Below are positions 48,076 through 60,450 of a DNA stretch of 64,000 nucleotides, piece by piece. The notes under the pieces were generated by a model. It saw only the letters and a list, made by a program, of their open reading frames with translations. It was not told the origin of the DNA and did not search any database. Positions within the stretch are counted from its first letter, which is position 1; the number at the start of each line of letters is the position of its first letter. Source of the DNA: Mytilus californianus (lineage: Eukaryota; Mollusca; Bivalvia; Mytilida; Mytilidae); assembly GCF_021869535.1 (NCBI RefSeq), contig NW_026262666.1:310001-374000 (forward strand), written 5' to 3'. The translations under genes were made by a program, and so were the position numbers.

Positions 48076-51000
48076 TCATTTTTCTAATGTAATCGAATTG
48101 TTATATTCACTATCATTTTCAGTAATTTTGGATTTGATATTCAACACTGAATATAAAGCTTGATTAATATCTACTAAGTTTCTGTCATCAGTTCTAAGTA
48201 ACCACCCTACTATTTCTACATTTCCGATTGCGCATGATTCGACGACAACGTTATTCAGATTCACTAATGAGCGATCAGAATGTTTCAGAAGTGTTATTAC
48301 TACGTTCGTAACATTGATTCGATTTACAAAAGTTTCTGTTATTGACACTTGAATATCAAATTGTGATTGGTCAACATTGTTTAAAAGCCATCCCACAACT
48401 GTTTCCTTGCCACTGATACACGCGTTAATCAATGCTGACTTCATGTCACACAACTGCGCATTATTATTACTCCAAAACCACTTAATTACATGAATATTTC
48501 CGTATCTGCATGCATTATTCATTGCACTTTCATTGTCAAACATATTCCCCCCAAATCTTTGAAATAAAAATTTAGCGATCTCATCATCTGGCCCGCGGCA
48601 TGCCTTAAACATTGCATGATTTAGATTTATTTGCGACTGCTCCACCTTCTCAACAAGAAATAAGACTATATCAAGGAATCCCATTTTACATGCTTCATTG
48701 AAGACTACTCTTATATCTAATAGGGTATTGTTCACTCTATTGTGGATAACCTTCACTGTTTCCAAATTATGACATTTAATGGCTGTAGTCATTGCTGAGC
48801 TCATATCAAGCATTTCGTGATTTACCTGATCAAGTATCAACTTCACGATGTTTATATCGTATATAGTACATGCTATTGTCATAGCTGCTTTCATATATAA
48901 AAGGTTATGATCCTCTTTGTCAAGAATCCTCTTCACTATATCAAAATTATCCAATGTACAGGCTACATTCATTACTGTCTTCACATCTAACAGTTTCAAA
49001 TCAACATTTTCAACTATTACTTCTATTGCAAGTAAAGGGTCCTCTTCTAGGTAGTCATTGTCTTCATAAAATACTTTCAGGACTTTCTTAAAATCTACAA
49101 GGTTATGATCCACTTTATCAAGTATACACTTTACCATATCACATCTACCAAATCTACATGATTGGCACATAACTATCTCCACATCTAACAGTTTCACATC
49201 TTCATTTTCAACTAATAATTCTATTGCAAGTAAAGGGTCCTCTTCTAGGTAGTCATAGTCTTCATAAAATACTTTCAGGACTTTCTTAAAATCTATAAGG
49301 TTATGATCCACTTTATCAAGTATATACTTTACTATATTTGAGTTATCTGTTGTACATGCTTCATTAATGACACTGTTCATATCTAAAAGTGTGTGATCCA
49401 CTTTATCAAGTATACACTTTATTATATCAAAGTTTTCTTGACTACATGCTATAATCATGATACTGGTCATATCTAAAAGTGTGTGATCCTCTTTGCCAAG
49501 AATTTTCTTAACTATATCTGAATTATCAATTGTACAGGCTACATTCAATACTGTATCAACATCTAATAGTTTCACATCTACATTTTCAACTATTACTTTA
49601 AATGCACACAAGAGGTCCCCTTCTAAGTAGTTCATGTTTTCATAAAATACTTTCAGGACTGTCTTAAAATCTACACGGTTGTGATCCACTTTATCAAGTA
49701 AACACTTTACTATATCTATGTTCCCTTCAATAATAGCTTCATACACTGCTTTACACACTTCTAAAACTGTATGTTCCACTTTATCAAGTATATATTTAAC
49801 TATATTTATGTTATTTTCCCTACAGGCTTTATTCAAGACTGTATTTATACGTAAGGTTGCATTACCAACAGTTTCAAGTATCCAATTTAATATTTCTAAG
49901 TGACCCTTTTCACAGGTCGTATACACCACATTCCTCATTATTAAATGTGTATGTTCAACATTATGAAATAATAATTTTATCATATCTAGGTTACCTAATT
50001 CATAAGCTGCAGAGATGGCTACATTGATATCTGGTAAACTGTGATCAACATTATCACATATCCATTTTACCATGTCATAATAATCTGTGCCACAAGATGC
50101 GTTAATGGTTTTATTCGTACCTTGTTGTTTTTCATTCGGGCTGCGTAAAATACTCTCTAGTATGTCAATTCGATGTAGCTTCAAAGCTTTATTTACACTC
50201 TCCTTCATATCAAGCAATATGTGATCGAAATTTTCTATCATATACTTTACTATTTCTAGGTGACTACATCTCCAGGCTTCGTTAAAAATTTTTGTTATAT
50301 CCAACGCTTTTTGATCAACATTGCTTAAAAGATACTTAACCACATCTAGACGACCTTCATATATGGCTTCTCTGGACGCTGTCTTCATATCTATCAATAC
50401 TGGGTCAATAATTTCTAGTATCGACTTTACAATGAATAAATTACCTAACCCGCAGGCTTTGTTCATGATTTTTTTTGTGTCCAACACATTGTAATTTACG
50501 TTCTCTATAAAGAATTTTGCTTCGCTCAAACTTTTCGTATACGAACAGCAACTATGCATGATTTCCTGAATATCTAAAAGCGTATGGTCATTATTAAGAA
50601 TCATCCACTTTACAGTTTCGAAATTGTTCCGATATATGGCGATATTAATCACTGTTTTTATATTTAGCAATGCATCAACAACATTGTATTGCATCCAATT
50701 AAAAGAATCTAAAAATCCGTTACAACAAGCTTCATTCATTGCTATCTGTTTCGGATCAACGTTCTGCAATATCCATGCCACTATTTCCAGGAAGCCGAAT
50801 TCCAATAAATGTTTGGTTGTTGATTTCATATCAAAAAACTTTTTATCAACATTTTGTACTATCCATAGTAAAACATCTTTTCTTCCCTTGAAAATTGCGT
50901 CAGTAATAATAGTATTTAAATGGGATGTAATATTATTAATATTATAATACAACCATTCTAAAAGGTCCGTTCTGTTTTGTTCTATAACTTCATCAATGTA

Positions 51001-51102
51001 GATTTTAAAAGTATACTCATTTTCAAATAGATATTTGATTAGTTTTATTGCAGACGTGTTTTCATTTATTATTGGTAAATCTAATGGGACACATACGTTC
51101 AT
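48076..51102 (-). pseudogene. Ankyrin-like repeats, 1008-codon piece
   Basis: About 29 degenerate ankyrin-like units of 33-35 residues with the pattern N.AC..G..DIVK.IL..VDH.LLDM. The middle (residues about 490-760) contains a longer module with VLKVFYED.DYLEEDPLLAI followed by VENVD.KLLDV, present three times. Two of these (DNA near 49021 and 49219) are nearly identical over about 120 bp and lie 198 bp (66 codons) apart. The N-terminal side begins in the overlap with the preceding piece, one frame off. Ankyrin-type repeats bind proteins or other ligands; here they would be the sensor. No coiled coil or membrane segment. Confidence 0.8.
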
Positions 51103-52471
51103 AATCCAATCTGAACCAGTTTACAACGTCTAGTTTGTTACCTTTTAAAGCTATATTTACAGCGCTAAGCACATTTATTTGTTCTTTATTTTCACTTTTC
51201 CAAAATATCTCTACGATTCCCAAAAGTCCTTGTTCACAGGCATAATCAACGACTTGTTCAGTTTCAAAGGATTGAATATCAACATTGTTTAACAAAATTT
51301 TCATAACGTCCTCTTGTCCTAATATAATGGTCTCTTTAGCAATTTTATTGAGATCGAACAATGAATGATCAATAGTGTTAAGTAAAAACTTCAAAACTTC
51401 CTCATTTTGATCATTGTGGTGCCTCCATTCTTCTTTGACACTATTGAAAAATGCACTTGTGAAATTCAACAGTTTATGGTCCGCATATTGTATCATTATT
51501 TTGATGATTTGTAGTCTTCCATATGTACACGATTCATTAAAGCTGGTCGTAACCTTTAGCGATTGATTGTCAATGTTTTTCAGCAACCATGTAACGAACT
51601 TGCAATTCACCCCTCTACAGGCCTCTAGCAATAGCAATGACGCACGGATTTGTTTGACATGATTACTATCCATAAATAACTGTAAAACGTTCTCTTTGTG
51701 AATAATGTCATTTGATATCGCTTCCGCAACAGCAGAATGAAAGTTAAAAGTTGTTTCTGAAACACTGTCTAACAACAAGTTTATTGTATTTAGACTTTTT
51801 AAGTCTTCATGTTGGATTAACTTTTTATCCGAATCAATATGTTTTAATAAAACCTTAACAAAATTTGTGCAGAAATCAGACAAACTCCAGATCTGATTGC
51901 TTTGGAGGGCCTCAAATACATACTTAATATCATCGTTGAAATTAGTTTTTTTATCACCAATATACCCAATTAACGACTTTACAATTTTAAAATCGTCTTT
52001 TTTGCAGGCATCAGTCAATAAAACATTGACGTCAAATGTTATTAGGTTGGAATTTTGCAGCAATTGTTTTACAATGGAATGCCAACTATGCTGACATGCA
52101 GCACTCATTATGCACCTTAAATCAAACGATTGGTATGCGTCCTCTTGCAAAAAGCGTCTAACAACATTTTCCCAGCCTTTACCACAAGCCTCTTTCAGAA
52201 GAACTTGACAGTCAAACAATTTATAATTGAATTTTTCCAAAAACCAATCAACAATATTCAATAATCTTTTATCTCCAGCAGTTTCCACAGCTTTTGTCAT
52301 GTTGAAATGTTTTGGATCAACAGAGGAAAAAATCCATTTAATCAGTCTGGCTCTATCGTGTATCAAACCTCCAACGGTTGAACAGGAAAAAGAAGCAGTA
52401 AATATGTCAATTAAATCCTGTAGTTTTTCTCTTTCTGTTTCCAAAATGACTTCTACAATATCAATCTTTTT
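51062..52471 (-). pseudogene. Ankyrin-like repeats, piece after the first TAA
   Basis: In the same frame as the NTPase piece, beginning right after TAA 52474-52472 with KKIDIVEVILETEREKLQDL. About 13 units, more diverged than those downstream (for example KACGKGWENVVRRFL-like and ACEQGLLGIVEIFW). The frame is lost at its end: after DVVNWFRLDYER it reads on to TGA at 51064-51062, while the continuing repeats are one base out of register. The unusual first units may be a helical linker between NTPase and repeats. Confidence 0.78.
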
Positions 52472-54162
52472 TTAAAAATGTTGCAGTATACATGATGCAG
52501 CCCGCTGATTTTGTCTATCAACTACGTCTTGGAAACACCTGTTAATATCAAAACTTATTTCAAGTTCGTCTATTGTTTGTAAAAAGAATTCAATAATGTC
52601 ATTTGCATTCTTTTTGTCACATGAATACAAGAACGCGGCAACTATTGTTCTTTTACACGCGTTGTTCACATTTGATCTGGTCTCTGACAGCAATGTTATC
52701 TTCAAAGAATGAAGTATGACTTTAATATCTTCAGTTTTCCAGTCTTTAATGGTACCAAACCACAGTACAGCTGCCAAAAGACAAAAGACTACCTCTTCAC
52801 TTTTGCCTTCGTATGTTATGATTGTAGAAATGTCATGATTTGATGCTTCAATGAAATGTTCGCCTAGTTGAGTAATGAAATCAGCATCAATTTGTGTCAT
52901 TAAATCACTGTCACACAATACTTTGATAAAATTAGAAGGCATGTGTCTAAACTGGAAATGAAATATCTGAAAAAGACGTTTCGCTAAGTTACCGTAGAAT
53001 TGCTTTGGTATAATCATTTTTATTTCTTCTTCTTTTGCAAGGTAGTTGCTGAGTTTAACGACCTCTCTAAGCATTTCAAAATCAATCATTGTCAAGACTA
53101 AATTTGGATCTACATTGTAGTAAGACAACATAACACTTTCAAATATAGTTTGATGTTGAAACTGGAATACTGATGTTTCTGTATTATAGGTAAGGTAACT
53201 GCCTGTCATTTCATCTGCTGCACCTATAATTTCACTGTTTATTATAAAGCTGTCTCGGTTGTAACATGATCTCAATATACTAGCTGCTTTATCACAGTCA
53301 AAAACTGTCTTGCCAAGCGTGTTGCTAGACAGTAAAATGTAAACTAGGGTTATGTAGCAAGTTCTGTCTTTCATGTTACTTTCACCACTTCTTCTTAAGT
53401 TGTCAATTTCCTGATTTAAAAATCTGGTTGGATGTTTAAAAAATTGAATCCCCAATCGAGTTAATGCTCTGTTTGAAGTAAACATGTAGCAAGATTCAGG
53501 AAAACCCAAGTATGTGTCAGTATTCACAATATTTGTAAATGTTGCCTCATTGATTTTAACAGTAACATTTTTATCTAAAACCGTTTCCTCATAGCAATTT
53601 TCATTTTCTCCTACATGTACTATTTTTATATTATTTTTTGAACAATAATTTTCAAGAAGTCTTTCTTTCTCCATTTTAGTCATTTTAAATTGACTTGAAT
53701 TAAGATTTATTTCTTCAAACCCTTTAAATATTCTATGAGATGAAAATAAATGCAAGTACTGTAATGATTTTTTAACTACACTGCGTATTGTAAAAATGAC
53801 CTTAACATTACCACTATTGATATAAGCTTGTAATATATCTAAGACATGCCTATCATTGTCTTCACTATATCTACAATTTGTCTTACCAAAGACATCTTCT
53901 AATAAAAGTATAGTTCTACTATCTTTGTTTAATATCTTGTCAACTGTATGAAAATTAGAAACTTTAACCACATCATATGTTGGATACTTTTCCCCGAGCT
54001 GTCTTAATATATCCAAACCATTTCTACTTTTTCCTTTTCCTGCACTCCCAGTAATTAAGAAAACTTCTTTGTCAGAATGTATTGTCATGAATGTCTTAAT
54101 AGCCCTAGTTTCCACAAATGTCTTTTCTTTTATATGTTGATCAATCTCTTTTCGCGTATGAT
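52472..54162 (-). pseudogene. nSTAND3-type P-loop NTPase region
   Basis: The exon opens at the 3' splice site at 54163 and the first residues are HTRKEIDQHIKEKTFVETRA. Walker A is GSAGKGKS (about 54049-54026), preceded by VFLIT. Walker B is RTILLLEDVFG with the acidic pair ED. These are followed by VKVIFTIRSVV (sensor-like strand with Arg) and a helical region to about residue 547. The start TFV..RA..., the GSAGKGKS.N.L.ILRQL block and the LLLEDVFG strand match the nSTAND3 (novel STAND NTPase 3) domain by recall. Such NTPases switch between closed ADP and open ATP forms. The region ends at an in-frame TAA (52474-52472) in a run of A bases, with ankyrin-like repeats continuing in frame beyond. 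The catalytic motifs themselves are intact. Confidence 0.82.
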
Positions 54163-54359
54163 CTTGTAAAAGAAAAATTCATTTTTCAGTATATTTGTAA
54201 TATTTGACATACTTTCGATATATGTGGATGACTAATCTTGTTTAATGCGGAAACAGAAACTTTTAAAAACATTTCCTATCGAATAATATTTGAACAAGAA
54301 TAGTTTTTACTTTTTTATAATTTACTCTATAAAACAAATTTTGCCAATTTGACCTGTTT

Positions 54360-55060
54360 GTAAATCTTATTTTGTTAATGTCTTGAAAAAGGGAACAATC
54401 GTAATTTCAGGGAAATAACTGCTATATTGAGTCAACTGACAATTACGACCATCTTGCCTTATTTGAGGATAGTATTTTGCTGATAATTTTCGCTATATAC
54501 AGTTCTTTCTATATGCTATAGGGTCTACCACAAATACATCAAAACCAAATGAGAAAGTCTCACCTCAAGGTCTATAATTCCTATAAAGAGTCGCATGACG
54601 AGTTGGCATGCAATTAGACATATTCATAGATCTTATTTTGCAATTTTCTAAGAGTTTCTAATCATCCACTATATAGAGTAAGAAAAAAGCAAAAATAACT
54701 AATAACTCTCACCAAAGGACAATAACGCACATTAAGAATCCACTGACAAATCAGCAATTTTACATACTTGTAGATCTTTATAAGCCGATTATTATTTATA
54801 TTTACAGTTTCTCTCTATCTTCTATAGTTTCTGCAAATAAATAAATTGGTAAAGCCATTCTTCAAGAGCAATACCTGTTATAAAGAGTCACCTGACGTAT
54901 TAATAATTTGACCTGTTTGTAGATCCTATTTTGGTGAGAATTTTTGTTTTAACAATTTCATTCTATCTAATATAGTTTTCGCCAGAAGCACAAAAATGAC
55001 TGCAAATCGTCATTCATGGACAAAAAGTCATAACATGAGTCGACTGACAATGTTGGTGAT
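54360..55060 (+). repeat. Diverged body of the GTGTCGCTCACC element family
   Basis: Three or four units with GAGTCAACTGACAATTACGA, TTTTGCTGATAATTTTCGCT and TTCTTTCTATATGCTATAG, spaced by about 170-190 bp, resemble the units at 32580-33300. The heads are absent. Confidence 0.5.
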
Positions 55061-55189
55061 GTAGACTATGGTTATTTTGTCTGGAAGTTTATAAATCAAA
55101 AGACAATTTCCTACCTTAATGAAGGCTGCTCTATACAATATGGTTTTATATTTTGTTTCCCTTAAAATTTTCTTCATTTCGGTTCCATA

Positions 55190-55295
55190 TGCAAAAAGTA
55201 AAATCACAAAAAAAACAAACGGACACAATAGGGAAAATGTCAAAAATTTGGGTACAGCAGTCAACATTGTGTTATAATTTTAATCACTATAAGAT
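55190..55295 (-). repeat. Fragment of the Penelope-like element 3' tail
   Basis: On the minus strand it reads GATTAAAATTATAACACAAT, GTTGACTGCTGTACCC and TTTTTGACATTTTCCCTATT, matching 29587-29655 in the tail of the element at 27488-29950. Confidence 0.75.
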
Positions 55296-56149
55296 AGACC
55301 ATACAGATGGATATTTATTTAATGAAACGAAATTAATTTGAAATGACCGTTTGCAAATTGTTTTCATGATTAAATTGGAAGAAGATTCTTGTCAACCAAA
55401 GTCAAATATGGTTTACTTTTTGCATTGAATATTGCATTACATCATTTTTTACCATATATTTTGTTTGCGATGTTCACCGTATACGTTAAGGGCATACGAT
55501 AAAGTTTGGATCCCACGATGAATTTTTGACGAAAATTTGCATACAAGCTTTTTTCACCTAAGCAATTCAAATATGTAATAAAAAATATACCTTCATGTGC
55601 TACTTTAAGAGATAATTAGGGTCGAAATTTTAGACATTTACTCAAAATTTTTTTTTTTTACATTTCTCTCCTTTGGATAGACATACCTAACTTTTTTGTT
55701 TCAAAAGATAAACACAAGCAGATTTTTGTAAAAACATTTGGATAATCTTCTTTACATAAGTATTCTGTAGATTTATATAACACTTCCTGGAAATCATTAA
55801 TTTTTATCAAAGTTTCAGGATTTAAGATATAAAACGGCATCTTTTGCTGTATATTTATCTAATTTAAAAAAATTGCATCGTTGACTTTTTCATGAAAATT
55901 GGTACAAATAATCTTCATACGTAATCAAACCAAATGTCATTTTAAAAAAGAGGGGTCCATGAACTCGTTTTCAAGTTAAATCAGTTTGAATGATAAAAAT
56001 CAGTCGAAAAATGCATCTTTTCCCGATATGTCACAGTTTGACGTCGCGAAAATAACATTTTACGTTAGCAACGTCATTACCTCCCCTGTAACTGTATTGT
56101 ATGCCCTTAGCAAAAATAAAAGGGTGCGAATATTTGTTATTGTGTCTAT

Positions 56150-56545
56150 ATAAAAATAAGAAGATGTGGTGTGATTGCAAATGAGACAATTCTTCACAAG
56201 AGACCAAATGACACAGAAATTAACAACTATAGGTCATCGTACGGCCTTCAACAAGGAGCAAAACCCATACCGCATAGTCGGCTATAAAATGTACCGAAAT
56301 TACATTTTGTAAAACAATTCAAGCGAGAAAAGTAACGGCCTAATTTATGTAGAAAATAATGAACGAAAATAATATGATACACAGAAACAAACGACAACCA
56401 CTGAATAACAGGCATCTGACTGTGGACAGACACATACAGAATGTAGCGGGGTAAAACATGTAAGCGGGCGCCCAACCCTCCCCTAACCTGGGACAGTGGT
56501 GTAACAGTACAACATAAGAACAAACTATAAAAAATCAGCTGAAAA
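56150..56545 (+). repeat. Interspersed repeat, family A copy 4
   Basis: AAGAAGATGTGGTGTGATTG, GAGACCAAATGACACAGAAA, CTATAGGTCATCGTACGGCC, AACCCATACCGCATAGTCGG and CTCCCCTAACCTGGGACAGT in order. It is the most complete copy in the window. The minus-strand frame 56583-56248 lies inside it and is not a gene. Confidence 0.85.
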
Positions 56546-57589
56546 ATACTTAACTCGTCAGATGGATACAAATAGAAATACATCTATCAAAAACACAGAG
56601 TGGACGTGGCAGAGTACTTAAACATGCTCACAACTAAAAGACTCTAATTACAGGATCTGAGAGTACTCGCAGTTACTGATTGCTAGTTCAAAGCTAATAA
56701 CAACTAATTGAAAAATCATGCATCTAAGACTAAGATATCAATATTTCACATCAAACATACAATGGATTTAGTGTAAATACGTTATTAACAGTCAGGTAAA
56801 AACATGTCATTGTGCAATGCCAGATATAGGTATCGACAGATTGTAGAGCCATGAATGTGCATATGTTTATTAAAAAAATATTTAGTTTGATTTTAATTTA
56901 CTGGTAGCAAAATCAATATTAATACAAATAATATAGTCTTATATCATTTTTCCCCAGATAACACCAATATCCATAACAACTACTCACCCAAAAACCTTAA
57001 TTTCTTTGGATTTTCTGCAATACAGAAATATTGAATTAATAGAACTTATTATCTTCTATTTGTAAAGTCACTAACATCTTATGAAGTGGTTAACAAAATT
57101 GTGATCGTAACAAATCAATTTGATAAGGAACTTTTCGTTTTGAACTTTCCTTGGAGTTCGGTATTTTTATATCTTAGGTGTCAGACCACCAATTCAAAAT
57201 CCCTATCTATTCAACCAAATTTTGCAATTTTCACAGTTTTCTAAATATTTTACCGTAACTTCATAGAAACCAGGTATATCATGAATTGTGCGTGTATCAC
57301 TTTTCTACATGCCAATGTTCAATCAAGGTTTAAAGTATTGTTGCGTGATACTACCGTTCAGAAGTCAAGTACTACTAAAAATAACCCCTGGTTTTCTTTT
57401 CTGAAAATATTGAATAAGTATGCTATGGGACACATTAATCCTCAATTTTTAATGCACTCATGAACAAGTAAATGTTGGCTCAAAATGGTCTACATATATT
57501 TCTGTTTCACCAACAATTTCATTTCTGCAAATTTGTTTGTTAGTTTAAGTAAACAATAAAATCAAAAGCACTAATTTTTTTCACGGAAG

Positions 57590-57990
57590 GGCTACTTTTA
57601 CAAACGTTGTAAATTGAAGTGGGTGGAATGGGTCCTTTACTTTGCAGAAGTATCCTACCCTGTTAAAACCTGACGCAGTTTTATTTCAATTTAGTTACTA
57701 CAAAAGATACTTTATAAAGCACAAAAATGTCAGTATTCACCTCTGAAGCTAACAAAACCTTTAAATAGACTTATTAAGAAGGGATATAGTTACGATACTG
57801 TTGTCAGGTCATTAAAGATTGCATATTTTGGCGTTAATATTGATTCACTTATAGGGTCTTTGCATCGGCACTAAACACAATTATTTAAAAACCAGTTGTT
57901 GGCATGACACGGGTTATGTTCTTCTCATATATGTTATGATGGTATGATACTAAACCCCTAACGGGAAGGATTGTGCCTGATATTCATATG
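57590..57990 (+). pseudogene. C-terminal remnant of a third reverse-transcriptase element
   Basis: From 57770 the frame reads LIKKGYSYDTVVRSLKIAYF, then GVNIDSLIGSLHRH and TAA at 57872-57874, followed by a tail with GGCATGACACGGGTTATGTT and CTTCTCATATATGTTATGAT. I recall this ending and tail from mussel Penelope-like RT elements. Upstream (57600-57765) the same element is broken by stops. Confidence 0.45.
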
Positions 57991-58069
57991 ATGAAGACAT
58001 AATCTTTCAATCAGTTTAATTGAAGCCTGGAGCTGGCATGTCAGTTAACTGCTAGTAGTCTGTTGTTAT

Positions 58070-58505
58070 TTATGTATTATTGTCATTTTGTTTATTTTCT
58101 TTGGTTACATCTTCTGACATCAGACTCGGACTTCTCTTGAACTGAATTTTAATGTGCGTATTGTTATGCGTTTACTTTTCTACATTGGCTAGAGGTATAG
58201 GGGGAGGGTTGAGATCTCATTAACATGTTTAACCCCGCCGCATTTTTGCGCCTGTCCCAAGTCAGGAGCCTCTAGCCTTTGTTAGTCTTGTATTATTTTT
58301 AATTTTAGTTTCTTGTGTACAATTTGGAGTTTAGTATGGCGTTCATTATCACTGAACTAGTATATATATTTGTTTAGGGGCCAGCTGAAGGACGCCTCCG
58401 GGTGCGGGAATTTCTCGCTGCATTGAAGACCTGTTGGTGACCTTCTGCTGTGGTCTGTTCTATGGTCGGGTTGTTGTCTCTTTGACACATTCCCCATTTC
58501 CATTC
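58070..58505 (+). repeat. Interspersed repeat, family C copy 1
   Basis: GGAGGGTTGAGATCTCATTA, GCCGCATTTTTGCGCCTGTC, AAGTCAGGAGCCTCTAGCCT, GGGGCCAGCTGAAGGACGCC, GTCTCTTTGACACATTCCCC in order; the reversed copy is at 61855-62230. Confidence 0.8.
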
Positions 58506-59436
58506 TCAATTTGATTTGAACATTTGCTTGTGATAAAGGCTAAATCATGACACTGAATGAGACTTTGTTTCAATTGTTATACCATCAACACAATAATGTC
58601 GCAAGTGGTTTGATGTTGAAATAATACATTTATAAACAAACGAAAAAATTATCCTAACGATCCTTTCGAAACAAACTCTTTCTTTAAAAAGATGAAATAT
58701 AAGGTATAGAAAGACATCATACTTTTTATAATTATCGCTTTTGTAAACATTTTATGACATTGGAGTGAACGAGTTCATCTGCATTAAAGCGCAAACAGAA
58801 AGAAAAACTATTTGTTCAATCTGCTTTGTTGTAGCCTATTTTTTTTTAAAACTAGTATGCAATATAATGTTATCAATCTTTACAGGGGTATCAAAAGGAT
58901 TTGGAATTTCAAAAAAAAAAAGAGAAGCGCTTTTTTAGAATAATCTAAGCTAGCAATATGTTTTTGAAATAATATTACTTCCAAAGAATAAAAGGAAAAA
59001 AAGGTACTACTGCACTCGCAGAGAAAAGTATAACGGACCATATATTATTTTAAAGAAAGAAGGGATATTGTATAAACCTTAGGACAACCAATATTGCTCA
59101 AGAGGCATATCTCTCACTTCTGTCCGTAATTTGTGTGTGACTTCAAAAAATGGAGCAATTATATATGTTTAATCAGATTGATAAAATAATTGGATTACTT
59201 ATAAACATGAAAGGGTCGTATAACCGGTTAGACTGTGCTTTACAATACTATAAAATTGAGAGTATATATATTTTAAATGATCTAGTCTAATAACAGCTTA
59301 ATTTAACTTGACAACAAACTTTAGTCCATTTATTTCTGAATTGACATGTGTTGGTAGTTTATAGAGGAAAGGGCGTTTCAATTTTTTCCGAATATTGATA
59401 TTCTTTATTTTATAAATAAAATTTTAGAATACTTAC

Positions 59437-59760
59437 CAGCCTGTTTGGTTTCAATTCTTTTCACTAACAAGTTTGTCTCTTTTGTAGATTTTTCCATCAA
59501 TCCTAGACGATCATCAATGCTTGTCACTGACTTTTTTAAGACTTTGGGCAACTTAACTGTAACAGCTTTTTCCACTGTTTTTCGCAAATGTTTACTTTGT
59601 GTCTTAAGTTGACGTTGTATTTCTGTTACTTTCTGTAAATTGAGCATGTAGAATTTAAATCGTTCTAACCTGGTGATTAGTGATCTTACATTTGTTAAAA
59701 TATCCATGATAGGCATTTTACAGTTATGACAATGTATGTGTTTAGAAACCCTTCGTCATG
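59437..59760 (-). pseudogene. Linker/coiled-coil exon of the HEPN-nSTAND locus
   Basis: Open from about 59752, with an ATG at 59716 (MPIMDILTNVRSLITRLERF), then a Lys/Gln-rich helix and DDRLGLMEKSTKETN, ending at Gln-Ala-G before the donor GTAAGT (59436-59431), phase 1. The last codon is completed by the NTPase exon. The composition predicts a coiled coil between effector and NTPase. The 5' boundary is uncertain: no acceptor in the right phase (0) for the donor at 60450 is visible, so there may be another exon between, or this may be an alternative first exon. Confidence 0.6.
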
Positions 59761-60450
59761 TTCCCTCGAAACCAATTGTTCGGGAACCCAAATGCTTTAA
59801 ATTATCTATGAATATTAAAAGAAAAAGAAAAAGAAAAGATTACAAACAAAGCCGTCTAACATCATTTGTGCATGAGGGATGAGAATAATAAATTTTGTTG
59901 TTATGAATTATGAAAACAGTGGTTTACCGTTAAATCGATTAAGAAGATACAAATCAAGGTAACAAATAAATACAGAGGGAATCACATGAACCCCAAAATG
60001 AACGAGACCGAGTGTTCCATAGAGGTTAATAAGATGCTTTGCCAACAACATAAAAGCTTGCAGTTATTTTTTGTAATGAAGCTTGTGTTATGTTAGTGGT
60101 ATTAATTTTACCAAGAACCATATATGTTCTAACTATCTTCCAAAACAATAGATAGCATTCTTTGATATGGTGTTATTGATTACTGACTTAATTGTATCAT
60201 TATTCAAAGTCATATAGCGGTCATATAGCATAGTAAAGAAAAAAAGATTCACCTATCAGATCGCTTTTGTTGTAATCAATAAATTGACCCCCTCCCCCCC
60301 CAAACAATCTTTAGACATAAGATGGCACCTTCCCTTCAGACTTAATGTCAGCATTATTGTTTTCAGTTTGCAGACTTTCATATCCTTTAAAAAATATCTA
60401 TTAGGCTAATCTAATTTGAAATTTATATTTTTGCTTTTATGATAACTTAC
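59761..60450 (-). other. Intron between HEPN and linker exons
   Basis: Donor GTAAGT at 60450-60445. A C-rich plus-strand run lies at 60290-60300. No exon or repeat is recognised. Confidence 0.5.

Larger units (their letters stand above)
54163..59436 (-). other. Intron before the NTPase exon
   Basis: Phase-1 intron from donor GTAAGT (59436-59431) to acceptor TTACAAG (54163). It contains a diverged GTGTCGCTCACC-family body (54360-55060), a piece of Penelope 3' tail (55190-55295, reversed), family A (56150-56545), a Penelope-like C-terminal fragment (57590-57990) and family C (58070-58505), all listed separately. The remainder (55300-56150, 56550-57590, 58510-59430) shows no supported feature. 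Confidence 0.65.

Noticed and set aside
48076-51102. Reading the 1008-codon frame as a complete, independent ankyrin gene
   Set aside because: It starts inside a repeat unit one frame off the preceding piece, ends at a TGA with repeats continuing in frame, and has no splice or promoter context of its own.
55028-55267. 79-codon minus-strand frame resembling a membrane peptide
   Set aside because: It overlaps a fragment of the Penelope-like 3' tail also found at 29587-29655, so it is repeat DNA.
56248-56583. 111-codon minus-strand frame
   Set aside because: It is the antisense of family A; the same string appears reversed at two other places.
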